Source: Amantichitinum ursilacus (GTDB lineage: Bacteria; Pseudomonadota; Gammaproteobacteria; Burkholderiales; Chitinibacteraceae). From it: a stretch of DNA of 64,000 nt. The notes under the pieces are model-generated. The model was not told the origin of the DNA and did not search any database. It saw only the letters and a list, made by a program, of their open reading frames with translations. The position numbers were made by a program, and so were the translations under genes. Every line of letters begins with the position of its first letter. Within the stretch, counting starts at the first letter, position 1. Positions 54,445 through 63,250 of the stretch are shown one piece after another. The stretch lies in the NCBI RefSeq assembly GCF_001294205.1, contig NZ_LAQT01000002.1, positions 434,001 through 498,000 of the forward strand, given 5' to 3'.

Positions 54445-55851
54445 ATGCGCGTCGCCAGCAGTACGCTATACAACCTGGGCACCAGCAGCCTGAACGACTT
54501 GTACTACCAGCAGACCCAGTTGCAGCAACAGCTGTCCACCGGTCGCAAAATGCTGAGCCCGTCGGATGACCCGATTGCGGCATCGCGCGCGCTGTATATC
54601 ACGCAGTCGGCCAGTATCGTCACGCAGTTCACCACCAACAGCAACAGCGCCAATACGTCGTTGCAGAACCAGACCTCGGCCTTGGCCTCGGTGGCGAGCA
54701 CGATTCAGGATATCCAGTCGCTGGCGGTGCAGGCGGGCAACCCGACGCTGACTTCGGCTGAAAAACAGATCATTAATACGTCGCTCAACAGCTCGTACCA
54801 GCAGCTGATGGGGCTGGCCAATACCACCGATGGCAGCGGGCTGTATCTGTTCTCCGGCTTTGCGGGCGGCACCAAGCCGTTTACTGAAACCGGCTTTGGT
54901 AACGTCACCTACAACGGTGACCAGGGGCAACGCCAGATCCAGATTTCGGCGTCGCGTAATCTGCCGGTGTCGAGCGATGGCTCGTCGGTATTCCAGAACA
55001 TCAAGGACGGCAACGGCACGTTTTCGACCGCGGCCGCCGCCACCAATAGCGGCACCGGCCTGGTCAGCGCGGGTGAAGTGCTGGACAAGGCCAAGTGGAA
55101 TACGGCCGCCAACGTCAAAAACTTTTCGGTCAAGTTCAATTCGATTACCAACACGGCTGATCCGAGCGGCAAGCCCATCGTTAATTACGACATTGTGGAT
55201 AATCGCCAGACGCTGACCGATGGCACCACCAACCCCAATTACAACCATTCGATGATCGATGGTTACGATTACACCGCCGGTGATCGCACTGCGGCCGCGG
55301 GCGTAAACCCGTATCCGCGTAGCTATACCGATGGCGGCGATATTGTGTTCTCCGCTCAAAGCACCGATCCGGCGCCGGCGGCAGGCGCAACCCTGCCCGT
55401 GCCGGGTTGGGATTTTGGCGTGAAGATGAGCATTACCGGCACACCTGCGGATGGAGACACCTTTAATGTGGATGCCAGCCAGAATCAGGATATTTTCAGC
55501 ACCATCGCCCAGTTTTCTTCGGCGCTGAATTCGTACACCACCAGCACTTCGGGCGCGGACCAGACCAAGTTCCAGAATGCGCTCAATGGCGTGATGTCAA
55601 ACCTGAACAACGCGCTGCAGAATGTGCTGAGCGCTAACGCCAGCACCGGCGCATGGCAGAACGAAATCACCGCCGTGCAAACCATCAATTCGAGCGTCAG
55701 CCTGAATTACAGCCAGACTTTGTCGGGGCTGCAGGATCTGGATTATGCGTCTGCCATCAGCGGCTTTTCGCAAAACCAGACGCTGCTGGAAGCGGCACGC
55801 CAGACTTATTCCAAGATTCAGGGCAATAGCCTGTTCCAGTACATCTCTTAA
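54445..55851 (+). CDS. flgL: Flagellar hook-associated protein 3, FlgL
   Basis: FlgL forms the second junction ring between hook and filament and resembles flagellin. The 468-aa protein has the flagellin-like N-terminus (MRVASSTLYNLGTSSLNDL, SPSDDPIAA with LSTGRKM) and C-terminus (LEAARQTYSKIQGNSLFQYI). It is longer than E. coli FlgL (317), the extra residues again lying in the surface-exposed middle. CCGGAG lies upstream of the ATG. Copy 5 of the repeat starts 14 bp after the stop. Confidence 0.95.
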   Translation: MRVASSTLYNLGTSSLNDLYYQQTQLQQQLSTGRKMLSPSDDPIAASRALYITQSASIVTQFTTNSNSANTSLQNQTSALASVASTIQDIQSLAVQAGNPTLTSAEKQIINTSLNSSYQQLMGLANTTDGSGLYLFSGFAGGTKPFTETGFGNVTYNGDQGQRQIQISASRNLPVSSDGSSVFQNIKDGNGTFSTAAAATNSGTGLVSAGEVLDKAKWNTAANVKNFSVKFNSITNTADPSGKPIVNYDIVDNRQTLTDGTTNPNYNHSMIDGYDYTAGDRTAAAGVNPYPRSYTDGGDIVFSAQSTDPAPAAGATLPVPGWDFGVKMSITGTPADGDTFNVDASQNQDIFSTIAQFSSALNSYTTSTSGADQTKFQNALNGVMSNLNNALQNVLSANASTGAWQNEITAVQTINSSVSLNYSQTLSGLQDLDYASAISGFSQNQTLLEAARQTYSKIQGNSLFQYIS

Positions 55852-55864
55852 GCCCGGTACTTTA

Positions 55865-55971
55865 CATAGGGTGGGACTGAGACGCTCCGTCTGGAACCAT
55901 CTGCCGAAGCCGTAACCAGGTGCTGCGCGTTGGGCCTGCGGCTTTGAGTGGTGGGTCCAGACCCACCCTAT
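55865..55971. repeat. Interspersed inverted repeat, copy 5 (diverged)
   Basis: The right arm (GTGGGTCCAGACCCACCCTAT) is well kept; the left arm (CATAGGGTGGGACTGAGACG) has decayed after the first eleven bases. With copy 4 it brackets the flgJKL genes. Confidence 0.8.
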
Positions 55972-55991
55972 ACCTGCCGGATCGGTCGAGC

Positions 55992-56023
55992 GTAGGGTGC
56001 GTTACCCTGCAGGGGCAACGCAC
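55992..56023. repeat. Second palindromic repeat family, copy 2
   Basis: GTAGGGTGCGTTACCC, then TGCA, then GGGGCAACGCAC; same sequence and same placement (about 20 bp after a first-family copy) as at 11250. A GGCCCC-GT-GGGGCC hairpin follows at about 56043-56056. Confidence 0.8.
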
Positions 56024-56149
56024 AATCGAGGCGCTAGTCTCGGCCCCGTGGGGCCATCGCATATCCCGGCATAAGCGCATCCAGCATGGCGTCGAGATTC
56101 CAGAGCGCGGTGCACAGATAACCCGCACGCTTGTGGTCTAATACGGCCT

Positions 56150-57502
56150 ATGAGCAAAGCCAAGATCATGTACACCTGCACCTCTTGCGGCGGCACCTCG
56201 CCCAAGTGGCAGGGCCAGTGCCCGCATTGCGCGGACTGGAATACCCTCGTTGAAGCCGTGGCCGAACCCAAGGCCCCCGCGCGCTTTCAGTCGCTGGCCG
56301 CCGATGGCGCGGTGCGGCAGTTGTCCGATGTCGAAACCGAAGAAATCCCGCGCACACCCACCGGCATGGACGAACTCGACCGCGTGTTGGGCGGCGGTCT
56401 GGTGCCCGGCGGCGTGGTGCTGATTGGCGGCGACCCGGGCATCGGTAAATCCACGCTGTTGTTGCAGGCGCTGACCGCAATGGCGGCGCGCTCACGCGTG
56501 TTGTACGTCAGTGGCGAAGAGTCGGCGCAGCAAATTGCGCTGCGCGCCAAACGCCTGCAACTGGGCGATGCCGCCATCGGCTTGCTGCCGGAAATCAATC
56601 TCGAAAAAATCCTCGGCACGCTGTCGAAAGAACAGCCGCAAGTGGCGGTGATCGATTCGATCCAGACCTTGTATTCCGAAGCGCTGACGTCCGCGCCGGG
56701 CAGTGTGGCGCAAGTGCGCGAATGCGCCGCGCAACTGACCCGCTTTGCCAAGCGCAATGGCACCACCATTTTGCTGGTGGGGCACGTGACCAAAGAGGGC
56801 GCATTGGCCGGGCCGCGCGTGCTGGAACATATCGTCGATGCGGTGCTGTATTTTGAGGGCGATACGCACTCCAGTTTCCGGCTGATCCGTGCCATCAAGA
56901 ATCGTTTTGGCGCGGTGAATGAGCTGGGCGTGTTTGCCATGACCGATCGTGGCCTGAAGGAAGTGGCCAACCCGTCGGCGTTGTTCTTGTCGCAACACCG
57001 CGAACCGGTGCCGGGCTCGTGCGTACTGGTGACGCAAGAAGGCTCGCGGCCGATGCTGGTAGAAGTGCAAGCGCTGGTGGACGACGCGCATACACCGCAA
57101 CCGCGGCGGCTGGCCGTCGGCGTTGAACAAAACCGGCTGGCGCTGTTGCTGGCCGTGCTGCATCGCCATGCGGGCGTGGCTGTGTTTGATCAGGATGTAT
57201 TTATCAACGCGGTGGGCGGCGTGCGCATCAGCGAACCGGCGGCCGATCTGGCGGTGCTGATCGCGATTGTATCGTCGCTTAAAAACAGACCGTTGCCGGA
57301 CAAGCTGGTGGTGTTTGGCGAAGTGGGGCTGGCCGGGGAGGTGCGCCCGGTGCAACGTGGCCAGGAACGCCTGCGCGAAGCGGCCAAGCTGGGCTTTACC
57401 CACGCCATCGTGCCGCACGCCAATCGCCCGCGGCAGCCCATCGAGGGCATGCAGGTCACCGCTGTAGAGCGACTGGCCGACGCAGTGGCTGCCGCCCTAT
57501 AA
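56150..57502 (+). CDS. radA: DNA repair protein RadA
   Basis: RadA (Sms) is a RecA-like, DnaB-type helicase that drives branch migration in homologous recombination. The 450-aa protein has the N-terminal zinc finger C10-x2-C13-x10-C24-x2-C27, the Walker A GGDPGIGKST (K100), the RadA-specific KNRFG motif (KNRFGAVNELGVF), and a C-terminal Lon-protease-like domain ending at 450. Normal length. It leads a line of housekeeping genes (trxA, rho, rpmE2) and is not in operon with them. Confidence 0.97.
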   Translation: MSKAKIMYTCTSCGGTSPKWQGQCPHCADWNTLVEAVAEPKAPARFQSLAADGAVRQLSDVETEEIPRTPTGMDELDRVLGGGLVPGGVVLIGGDPGIGKSTLLLQALTAMAARSRVLYVSGEESAQQIALRAKRLQLGDAAIGLLPEINLEKILGTLSKEQPQVAVIDSIQTLYSEALTSAPGSVAQVRECAAQLTRFAKRNGTTILLVGHVTKEGALAGPRVLEHIVDAVLYFEGDTHSSFRLIRAIKNRFGAVNELGVFAMTDRGLKEVANPSALFLSQHREPVPGSCVLVTQEGSRPMLVEVQALVDDAHTPQPRRLAVGVEQNRLALLLAVLHRHAGVAVFDQDVFINAVGGVRISEPAADLAVLIAIVSSLKNRPLPDKLVVFGEVGLAGEVRPVQRGQERLREAAKLGFTHAIVPHANRPRQPIEGMQVTAVERLADAVAAAL

Positions 57503-57668
57503 TGCCAACTGATTGAAGCTTGAAATAGCCGGATTGGCCCTCATAGTCTTTTTGTATGGCGGCCACGGCTAAATTTGATTGGGATTACTTATTCCTATCC
57601 GTTAGCATAATCACCGCTACGCTTTTATGCGATTAACGCACCACCGTTACTGAAATCTGGAGACTCTG

Positions 57669-57995
57669 ATGAGCGAACATATCACTTACGTTACCGACGC
57701 CACCTTCGACACCGAAGTGCTGCAATCCCAAACCCCCGTACTGGTGGATTATTGGGCTGAGTGGTGTGGCCCGTGCAAGATGATCGCTCCGATCCTTGAC
57801 GAAGTAGCTGGCGAATACACCGGCAAACTCAAAGTGGCCAAGCTCAACATTGATGACAACCAGGGCACGCCGCCGAAGTATGGCATCCGTGGCATCCCCA
57901 CCCTGATGTTGTTCCAGGGCGGTGAAGTCAAGGCGACCAAAGTGGGCGCATTGTCCAAGTCGCAACTGACTGCATTCCTGGATAGCAACCTGTAA
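57669..57995 (+). CDS. trxA: Thioredoxin 1
   Basis: Thioredoxin reduces protein disulfides using electrons from thioredoxin reductase. The 108-aa protein has the active site WCGPC (C33, C36), the cis-Pro in GIPTLM and the C-terminal helix; length and sequence match E. coli TrxA closely. TGGAGA precedes the ATG by five bases. As in E. coli and many proteobacteria it lies directly upstream of rho. Confidence 0.97.
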   Translation: MSEHITYVTDATFDTEVLQSQTPVLVDYWAEWCGPCKMIAPILDEVAGEYTGKLKVAKLNIDDNQGTPPKYGIRGIPTLMLFQGGEVKATKVGALSKSQLTAFLDSNL

Positions 57996-58053
57996 TCAAT
58001 GTGTCAGAGCCGGTCTGGCGGTGCTTTCTGCTACTGCCACGGCAAGAATACAA

Positions 58054-58081
58054 CACCCGCGGCTGACGACAGCTGCGGGTG
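58054..58081 (+). terminator. Stem-loop between trxA and rho
   Basis: CACCCGCGGC-TGACGACA-GCTGCGGGTG pairs with a single G-T wobble but has no T tract, so it may reduce read-through from trxA without fully ending transcription. Confidence 0.5.
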
Positions 58082-58083
58082 GC

Positions 58084-58111
58084 TTGACAGTCTGTTTTGC
58101 CTCCCTATAAT
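58084..58111 (+). promoter_or_regulatory. Consensus sigma-70 promoter of rho
   Basis: TTGACA (58084-58089), 16-base spacer, TATAAT (58106-58111): both boxes perfect. The leader to the rho start is about 108 nt. Confidence 0.9.
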
Positions 58112-58226
58112 CTGACGCCATTCCTGCTTGCTCCGGAGTCCTTCCGCAGCAGCTGATATCAAAAGCATTCCTCTCCCTTTTCCCAGATATATCTCTCAAT
58201 TCCAAGAGCAGCCACGGCCCAATCGT

Positions 58227-59483
58227 ATGCATCTGTCTGACCTGAAACATCTACCTATCTCAGAACTTGTCGAGATGGCCATCGCCAATGAAATCGACGG
58301 TGCCAGTCGTCTTCGCAAGCAAGATCTGATTTTTGCGATGCTTAAAAACCAGGCCAAGAAAGGGGAGAGCATTTTCGGCGACGGTACGCTGGAAGTCCTG
58401 CCCGATGGCTTTGGCTTTCTGCGCAGCCCGGATACCTCGTATCTGGCCGGCCCTGACGATATCTACGTCAGCCCCTCGCAAATCCGCCGCTTCAACCTGC
58501 ATACCGGCGACACCATTGATGGCGAAATCCGTACGCCTAAAGACGGCGAACGTTATTTTGCGCTGGTGAAAGTCGACAAGGTTAATGACGAGCCGCCCGA
58601 GAATTCCAAACACAAGATCCTGTTCGAAAACCTGACGCCGCTGTTTCCCACGCGCCGCTTGCAACTCGAACGCGATATCCGCGGCGAAGAAAACCGCACC
58701 GGCCGTATCGTTGACATGATCGCGCCGATTGGCCGCGGCCAACGTGGTTTGCTGGTGGCGCCGCCCAAATCCGGCAAGACCGTGATGCTGCAGAATATTG
58801 CGCACGCCATCACCAACAACCATCCCGACGTCACCCTGATTGTGCTGCTGATTGACGAGCGCCCTGAAGAAGTGACCGAAATGCAACGCTCGGTGAAGGG
58901 CGAAGTGGTGTCGTCAACGTTTGACGAACCCGCAACCCGTCACGTGCAAGTGGCCGAAATGGTCATCGAAAAGGCCAAACGGCTGGTCGAGCACAAGAAA
59001 GACGTGGTTATCCTGCTGGATTCGATTACCCGTCTGGCACGCGCCTACAACACCGTGGTGCCGGCGTCCGGCAAGGTGCTGACCGGCGGTGTGGACGCCA
59101 ACGCGTTGCAACGCCCCAAGCGTTTCTTCGGTGCTGCCCGTAACATCGAAGAAGGTGGCAGCCTGACCATCATCGCCACCGCGCTGATCGACACCGGTTC
59201 GCGCATGGACGATGTGATCTACGAAGAATTCAAGGGTACCGGCAACATGGAAATCCACCTTGACCGTCGCATGGCGGAAAAGCGGACTTTCCCGGCCATC
59301 AACATCAACCGCTCCGGCACGCGCCGTGAAGAGCTGTTGATCCCGCAAGACCAGTTGCAGAAAATCTGGGTGCTGCGCAAGTTGCTGTATCCGATGGATG
59401 ATCTGGAAGCGATGGAATTCCTGCAAGACAAGATCAAGGCGACGAAAAACAACGCGGATTTCTTTGATTCGATGCGTCGCTAA
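58227..59483 (+). CDS. rho: Transcription termination factor Rho
   Basis: Rho is the hexameric RNA helicase that ends transcription at C-rich rut sites. The 418-aa protein starts [18 protein letters not shown] (N-terminal helix bundle), continues with the cold-shock-like RNA-binding domain ([21 protein letters not shown]), the Walker A APPKSGKT and Walker [14 protein letters not shown], and the R-loop. I start at 58227, where the family begins, because the 33 codons upstream have no ribosome-binding site. A strong promoter and ~108-nt leader precede it. Confidence 0.98.
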   Translation: MHLSDLKHLPISELVEMAIANEIDGASRLRKQDLIFAMLKNQAKKGESIFGDGTLEVLPDGFGFLRSPDTSYLAGPDDIYVSPSQIRRFNLHTGDTIDGEIRTPKDGERYFALVKVDKVNDEPPENSKHKILFENLTPLFPTRRLQLERDIRGEENRTGRIVDMIAPIGRGQRGLLVAPPKSGKTVMLQNIAHAITNNHPDVTLIVLLIDERPEEVTEMQRSVKGEVVSSTFDEPATRHVQVAEMVIEKAKRLVEHKKDVVILLDSITRLARAYNTVVPASGKVLTGGVDANALQRPKRFFGAARNIEEGGSLTIIATALIDTGSRMDDVIYEEFKGTGNMEIHLDRRMAEKRTFPAININRSGTRREELLIPQDQLQKIWVLRKLLYPMDDLEAMEFLQDKIKATKNNADFFDSMRR

Positions 59484-59600
59484 CCAGCCACAGCGGCTGG
59501 TTTGACGGCGGTTATCCTTGCGGGATGCCGCCGCTTCTGAAATAATGCGCGTTTTGCGTCGGCACAACCCCGGCGCGCTCATAGTAAAAAGGAAAGTAAC

Positions 59601-59867
59601 ATGCGTGAAGGTATCCACCCCGAATACAACGACATCATCTTTTTTGATGCCAGCGTTGACTTCAAATTTCTGACCAAATCCACCATGAAAGCCCGCGGCG
59701 GCGAAACCATGAAGTGGACCGATGGCAAAGAATATCCGGTCGTACGTCTGGACGTGTCTTCCGAATCCCACCCGTTCTACACCGGCAAGCAAAAAGTGCT
59801 GGATACCGCGGGTCGCGTGGAAAAATTCCGTCAGAAATACTCCATGTACAGCAGCAACAAGGGCTAA
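59601..59867 (+). CDS. rpmE2: 50S ribosomal protein L31 type B
   Basis: The 88-aa protein is the zinc-free type B form of L31: it lacks the CxxC pairs, has the IHPEYNDIIFFD start and ends FRQKYSMYS. Type B L31 usually replaces the zinc form under zinc limitation and is Zur-controlled, but in many betaproteobacteria it is the only copy; that cannot be decided from this window. A GGAAAG ribosome-binding site precedes the ATG and a strong terminator follows. Confidence 0.95.
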   Translation: MREGIHPEYNDIIFFDASVDFKFLTKSTMKARGGETMKWTDGKEYPVVRLDVSSESHPFYTGKQKVLDTAGRVEKFRQKYSMYSSNKG

Positions 59868-59891
59868 TTGCTCTCCGTTGTTCTGTACCGC

Positions 59892-59922
59892 AAAAAGGCA
59901 GCTCAATGAGGCTGCCTTTTTT
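59892..59922 (+). terminator. Rho-independent terminator of rpmE2
   Basis: AAAAAGGCAGC-TCAATGAG-GCTGCCTTTTTT. Confidence 0.93.
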
Positions 59923-59972
59923 GTCTTTGCGCGATCCGTGCATCGCCGTCTCAAAAAGATAAAATCGCTGCC

Positions 59973-61598
59973 ATGCTCACTTATGTTCCCGATGCTGATC
60001 GTGAAGCGCCGCTTCCCCCAAACCAACAACCCTGGCTATTGCTGCTGCTTTGCCTGGTATGGCTGATTCCCGGCCTGATCGGGCACGATCCGTGGAAGCC
60101 GGCCGAGCTGGAAACCGCCGCGGTCATCAAGCACTTTATGCAGGGCCAACACTGGACGCTGCCGTGGTACGGCGATAGCGCCTATCTGATCCACGGCCCG
60201 CTGTATTACTGGTCGGCGGCGCTGGTGGCGTGGCCGTTGCACAAGCTGGGCATGGAAATTCATGATGCCGCGCGCGTGGTCACCGGTTTGTGGATGGCGC
60301 TGGCCATGTGGGGCGTAGGCCTGGCCGGGCGCGAGCTCTATGGCCGGCGCCAGGGTCGTGTCGGCGTGATGGCGTTGATTGGATCGATTGGGCTGATTAT
60401 CTGGGGTCACCATCTGGCGCCCGATTTGTTGTTGCTGGTCAGCTTTGCCTGGCAGCTGTACGCATTGGCGTGGGCGTTGCGCCAGCCGGTGCAGGGCGGC
60501 CTGTTGTTGGGTCTGTCGTGGTTGGTGCTGCTGCTGGGCGCGTCCTGGGGCGAGTTTATCCTGAGTGTGCTGACGGCCCTGGCCTTGCTGCTGTTTGCGC
60601 CGTGGCGCAAGGGCTGGTACGCCGCTACGCTGATCACCGCGCTGGTGGTGGCGGTGCCGTTGGGCATGATCTGGCCGGTGGATCTGTACCACTTCAGCCC
60701 ACCTGCCTTCCAGACCTGGTACAACTATTACGCGTTGGGCCCTTTAGGCGGCATGGCGGGGTGGCAGATCTTCCATAGCTTCGGTTACTTCTTTTCGATT
60801 GTGCTGTGGTTTGCCTGGCCGGTTCTGCCGCTGGCGGCATGGGGCGCATGGTCCAACCGCGCGCAATGGCAATCGCCCAAGGTGGTGTTGCCGCTAACCA
60901 TTATCGTATTCAACGCGGTCTGGCTGTCTGGCGCGGGCGATACCATTAATGAATCCGCGCTGCTGATCATCCTGCCGGTGCTATCGGTGCTGTCGATTGG
61001 CGGCATTGATCGGCTGCAACGTGGTGCAGCGGCCGCGCTCAACTGGTTTGGCATTATGACGTTTGGCTTGGGTACCTTGTTGCTCTGGGCCGCCTGGCTG
61101 GTGGTGCAGACCGGCGCACCCACCAGTTGGGCTAAATCTCTGGCACAAGCCAGCCCGGCCTGGCATCCGCATATCGGTGGCCTGGGCACGGTGTTTACGC
61201 TGTTGATCTCGATTGCGTGGTGCCTGATCTTGCTCCGCAAACGCCCGCTAGGACGCTTGGCGGTCACTAACTGGGCTGTGGGCGTCACCTTGCTATGGGG
61301 CGCGCTGATGGGGCTGTGGCAGCCGTGGCTGGATGCCTCCAAAAGCTATCGGCCGGTGGTGCATAGCCTGGCGGCGGAAGTGGCACGCCAGCCCGCAGGC
61401 TGCGTGGATGGCTCGCTGGTGTCCGACTCGATGGCGGCCTCAGTTGATTATTTCTCGACCATGGCGTTGCGCCGACGTGACGTAGACGGCTGCCACCTGC
61501 AATTGCTGCAGGGCGATGCACAGCCTGGCACGATGGTGTTGTGGGAAGGCGCACGGCCGGGCGAGCGTCACGAGCATTTCTACTTGATCAAGCGCTAG
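59973..61598 (+). CDS. GT39/ArnT-like membrane glycosyltransferase
   Basis: A 541-aa protein with about 11-12 hydrophobic segments and a soluble C-terminal domain of about 100 residues. The first periplasmic loop GHDPWKPAELETAAV has the Asp-Glu spacing (D, E) seen in GT39/GT83 family enzymes such as ArnT and protein O-mannosyltransferases, followed by the HGPLYYW segment that corresponds to the family PPLYYW motif. These enzymes move a sugar from a polyprenyl phosphate donor to lipid A or proteins; the acceptor here is unknown. No arn operon is near. Confidence 0.85.
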   Translation: MLTYVPDADREAPLPPNQQPWLLLLLCLVWLIPGLIGHDPWKPAELETAAVIKHFMQGQHWTLPWYGDSAYLIHGPLYYWSAALVAWPLHKLGMEIHDAARVVTGLWMALAMWGVGLAGRELYGRRQGRVGVMALIGSIGLIIWGHHLAPDLLLLVSFAWQLYALAWALRQPVQGGLLLGLSWLVLLLGASWGEFILSVLTALALLLFAPWRKGWYAATLITALVVAVPLGMIWPVDLYHFSPPAFQTWYNYYALGPLGGMAGWQIFHSFGYFFSIVLWFAWPVLPLAAWGAWSNRAQWQSPKVVLPLTIIVFNAVWLSGAGDTINESALLIILPVLSVLSIGGIDRLQRGAAAALNWFGIMTFGLGTLLLWAAWLVVQTGAPTSWAKSLAQASPAWHPHIGGLGTVFTLLISIAWCLILLRKRPLGRLAVTNWAVGVTLLWGALMGLWQPWLDASKSYRPVVHSLAAEVARQPAGCVDGSLVSDSMAASVDYFSTMALRRRDVDGCHLQLLQGDAQPGTMVLWEGARPGERHEHFYLIKR

Positions 61599-61622
61599 CG
61601 CGCCGGTTGAGCCTTGAGCAAT

Positions 61623-61656
61623 AAAAAAAAGACCGCATGATTGCGGTCTTTTTTTC
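61623..61656. terminator. Bidirectional rho-independent terminator
   Basis: AAAAAAAAGACCGC-ATGATT-GCGGTCTTTTTTT between the convergent glycosyltransferase and DUF3149 genes. Confidence 0.95.
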
Positions 61657-61675
61657 GGGCGAAGGCAGCGGCTGC

Positions 61676-61852
61676 TTAATGATGGGCTGCTTCTTTCGCC
61701 ACCGGATGCGCTTGTTCCGCTTCTGCGTTCAGTACGTTTTTGCGCACGAACATAAAAATATACACGGCCATCACACAGATAAAGCCGATGGTGAACAGGC
61801 TAAGCAGGCCGATATCCGAGGTAAACAGGGTTTCCCAAGGGGTGTTTTCCAT
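61676..61852 (-). CDS. DUF3149 small membrane protein
   Basis: A 58-aa protein with one membrane helix (about residues 16-37, LLSLFTIGFICVMAVYIF) after a short WETLFTSDIG lead and before a His-rich charged tail. This matches DUF3149 (short proteins reading LLFGTDVGLMSF-like), common in betaproteobacteria and of unknown role. The ATG at 61852 has GGAG seven bases upstream; the longer frame to 61912 has no such support. Confidence 0.8.
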   Translation of the reverse strand: MENTPWETLFTSDIGLLSLFTIGFICVMAVYIFMFVRKNVLNAEAEQAHPVAKEAAHH

Positions 61853-61988
61853 GATGCATCTCCAGTGATCTTGATCAACTGGCGTCATATTCGGCCCTAT
61901 GGTTCGGGCCAATATTGATCTGCATCAATCGGTCTGGAAAACGTCGCGTTAACTCAGAATTGCGCTACACCCCTTACACAGGCCCGCC

Positions 61989-62474
61989 TTAATCGCGGAA
62001 ATTCTGGAACTGTACCGGGTAATCGGTAACCGATTTACGGATCAGTGCAATGGCTTCCTGCAACGTATCGCGCTTGGCGCCGGTTACGCGCACTTCATCA
62101 CCCTGAATGGCCGCCTGCACCTTCATTTTGGAATCCTTGATCAGGCGCACAATCTTTTTGGCCTCGTCACCATTGATGCCGGTGCGCACGGTAATCGCCT
62201 GCTTGACCTTGTTGCCGCTCACTTTTTCGATATTGCCTTCATCCAGGCAGCGGATATCCACGCCGCGTTTGGATAATTTGCCGGTCAATACTTCTTTGAC
62301 TTGTTCCAGCTGAAAATCATTATCGGCAAACAGCGTCAGTACTTTCTCGGCATGCTCAACGCGCGCGTCCGAGCCTTTAAAGTCAAAGCGATTGCCGACT
62401 TCTTTATTGGTTTGTTCTAGCGCATTGCGCACTTCGACGTCATTGACTTCCGACACGATGTCAAACGAAGGCAT
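61989..62474 (-). CDS. yajQ: YajQ family nucleotide-binding protein
   Basis: YajQ proteins have two RNA-recognition-like folds and bind c-di-GMP and RNA-type ligands; in Xanthomonas a homologue acts with a transcription factor in virulence control. The 161-aa protein begins [19 protein letters not shown], has the conserved NRFDFKG, and ends PVQFQNFRD, all family-specific. AGGAG precedes the ATG at 62474. It is behind ppnP, from which a hairpin separates it. Confidence 0.93.
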   Translation of the reverse strand: MPSFDIVSEVNDVEVRNALEQTNKEVGNRFDFKGSDARVEHAEKVLTLFADNDFQLEQVKEVLTGKLSKRGVDIRCLDEGNIEKVSGNKVKQAITVRTGINGDEAKKIVRLIKDSKMKVQAAIQGDEVRVTGAKRDTLQEAIALIRKSVTDYPVQFQNFRD

Positions 62475-62530
62475 AACGGGCTCCTGGAAAATTAAAAAAA
62501 CATCAAACTGGATCGATGCATTAAAGCAAA

Positions 62531-62555
62531 CAACCGCTGGGCGAACCAGCGGTTG
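62531..62555 (-). terminator. Terminator hairpin of ppnP
   Basis: CAACCGCTGG-GCGAA-CCAGCGGTTG; on the minus strand it is followed by TTTGCTTT, so it probably ends the ppnP transcript. Confidence 0.75.
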
Positions 62556-62583
62556 TGATCGGTCGGGCTGACTGCGCGGCGTG

Positions 62584-62898
62584 TTAGCCGAAATGGCACA
62601 CGTAGTGCAGCGTTTCCAGCGCTTCGATATCAAAGCTGGAATCGCCGGGCACATTAAACGACTCACCCGCGCCATATACGCGCGCTTCGGTTTCGCCCTT
62701 GAGCTTGACCGAACATTTGCCCGCGATGATTTCCATGATTTCGGGTGCGCCGGTGTTAAACACCAGGGCGGACGGCAGAATCACGCCCACGCTTTTGCGC
62801 GTGCCATCTTGCAAAATAACGGTGTGCGAAACGCATTTGCCATCGAAGTAAACGTTGGCTTGCTTCAGAACCGAAACATTTTCAAATTGCTGGCTCAT
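62584..62898 (-). CDS. ppnP: Pyrimidine/purine nucleoside phosphorylase PpnP
   Basis: PpnP (YaiE) is a small cupin that phosphorolyses several nucleosides to base and ribose-1-phosphate. The 104-aa protein shows the family pattern: [33 protein letters not shown], and a cupin-like [15 protein letters not shown]. Length matches E. coli. It sits between yajQ and the DUF2788 gene on the minus strand. Confidence 0.93.
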   Translation of the reverse strand: MSQQFENVSVLKQANVYFDGKCVSHTVILQDGTRKSVGVILPSALVFNTGAPEIMEIIAGKCSVKLKGETEARVYGAGESFNVPGDSSFDIEALETLHYVCHFG

Positions 62899-62920
62899 AA
62901 AATTCTCGACAGGTTATTTG

Positions 62921-63145
62921 TTATTTGAGTACTTCGGTCAGGATGGTCTTGATAATGAAGCCCAGCATGCCAAAGCCCAGTACGAAAAACAGAATGATCG
63001 TGCCAAATTTACCGGCCTTCGAATCCTTGGCCATGCGGTAAATAATAAAGCCCATATAAATAATCAGCCCGGTCACCAGAATCGAAACCGACAACGAATC
63101 GAAAGTGTCTTCGGGCATGTTCAAAAACGAATCAACAATATTCAT
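62921..63145 (-). CDS. DUF2788 membrane protein
   Basis: A 74-aa protein with two membrane helices (about residues 19-38 and 48-69) joined by a conserved basic loop RMAKDSKAGKFG. This is the DUF2788 pattern found widely in beta- and gammaproteobacteria; its function is unknown. It lies between ppnP (22 bp) and argG. Confidence 0.85.
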   Translation of the reverse strand: MNIVDSFLNMPEDTFDSLSVSILVTGLIIYMGFIIYRMAKDSKAGKFGTIILFFVLGFGMLGFIIKTILTEVLK

Positions 63146-63250
63146 GGCACGACCATCTAAGCGCTCGCCGGGGCAGGGCGCGATGGCCTTGTCCCGGCGA
63201 GCCCGCTTGCGCGGGTTACTGGAATATCAATATCGCGTCGGGCGCGCCGC

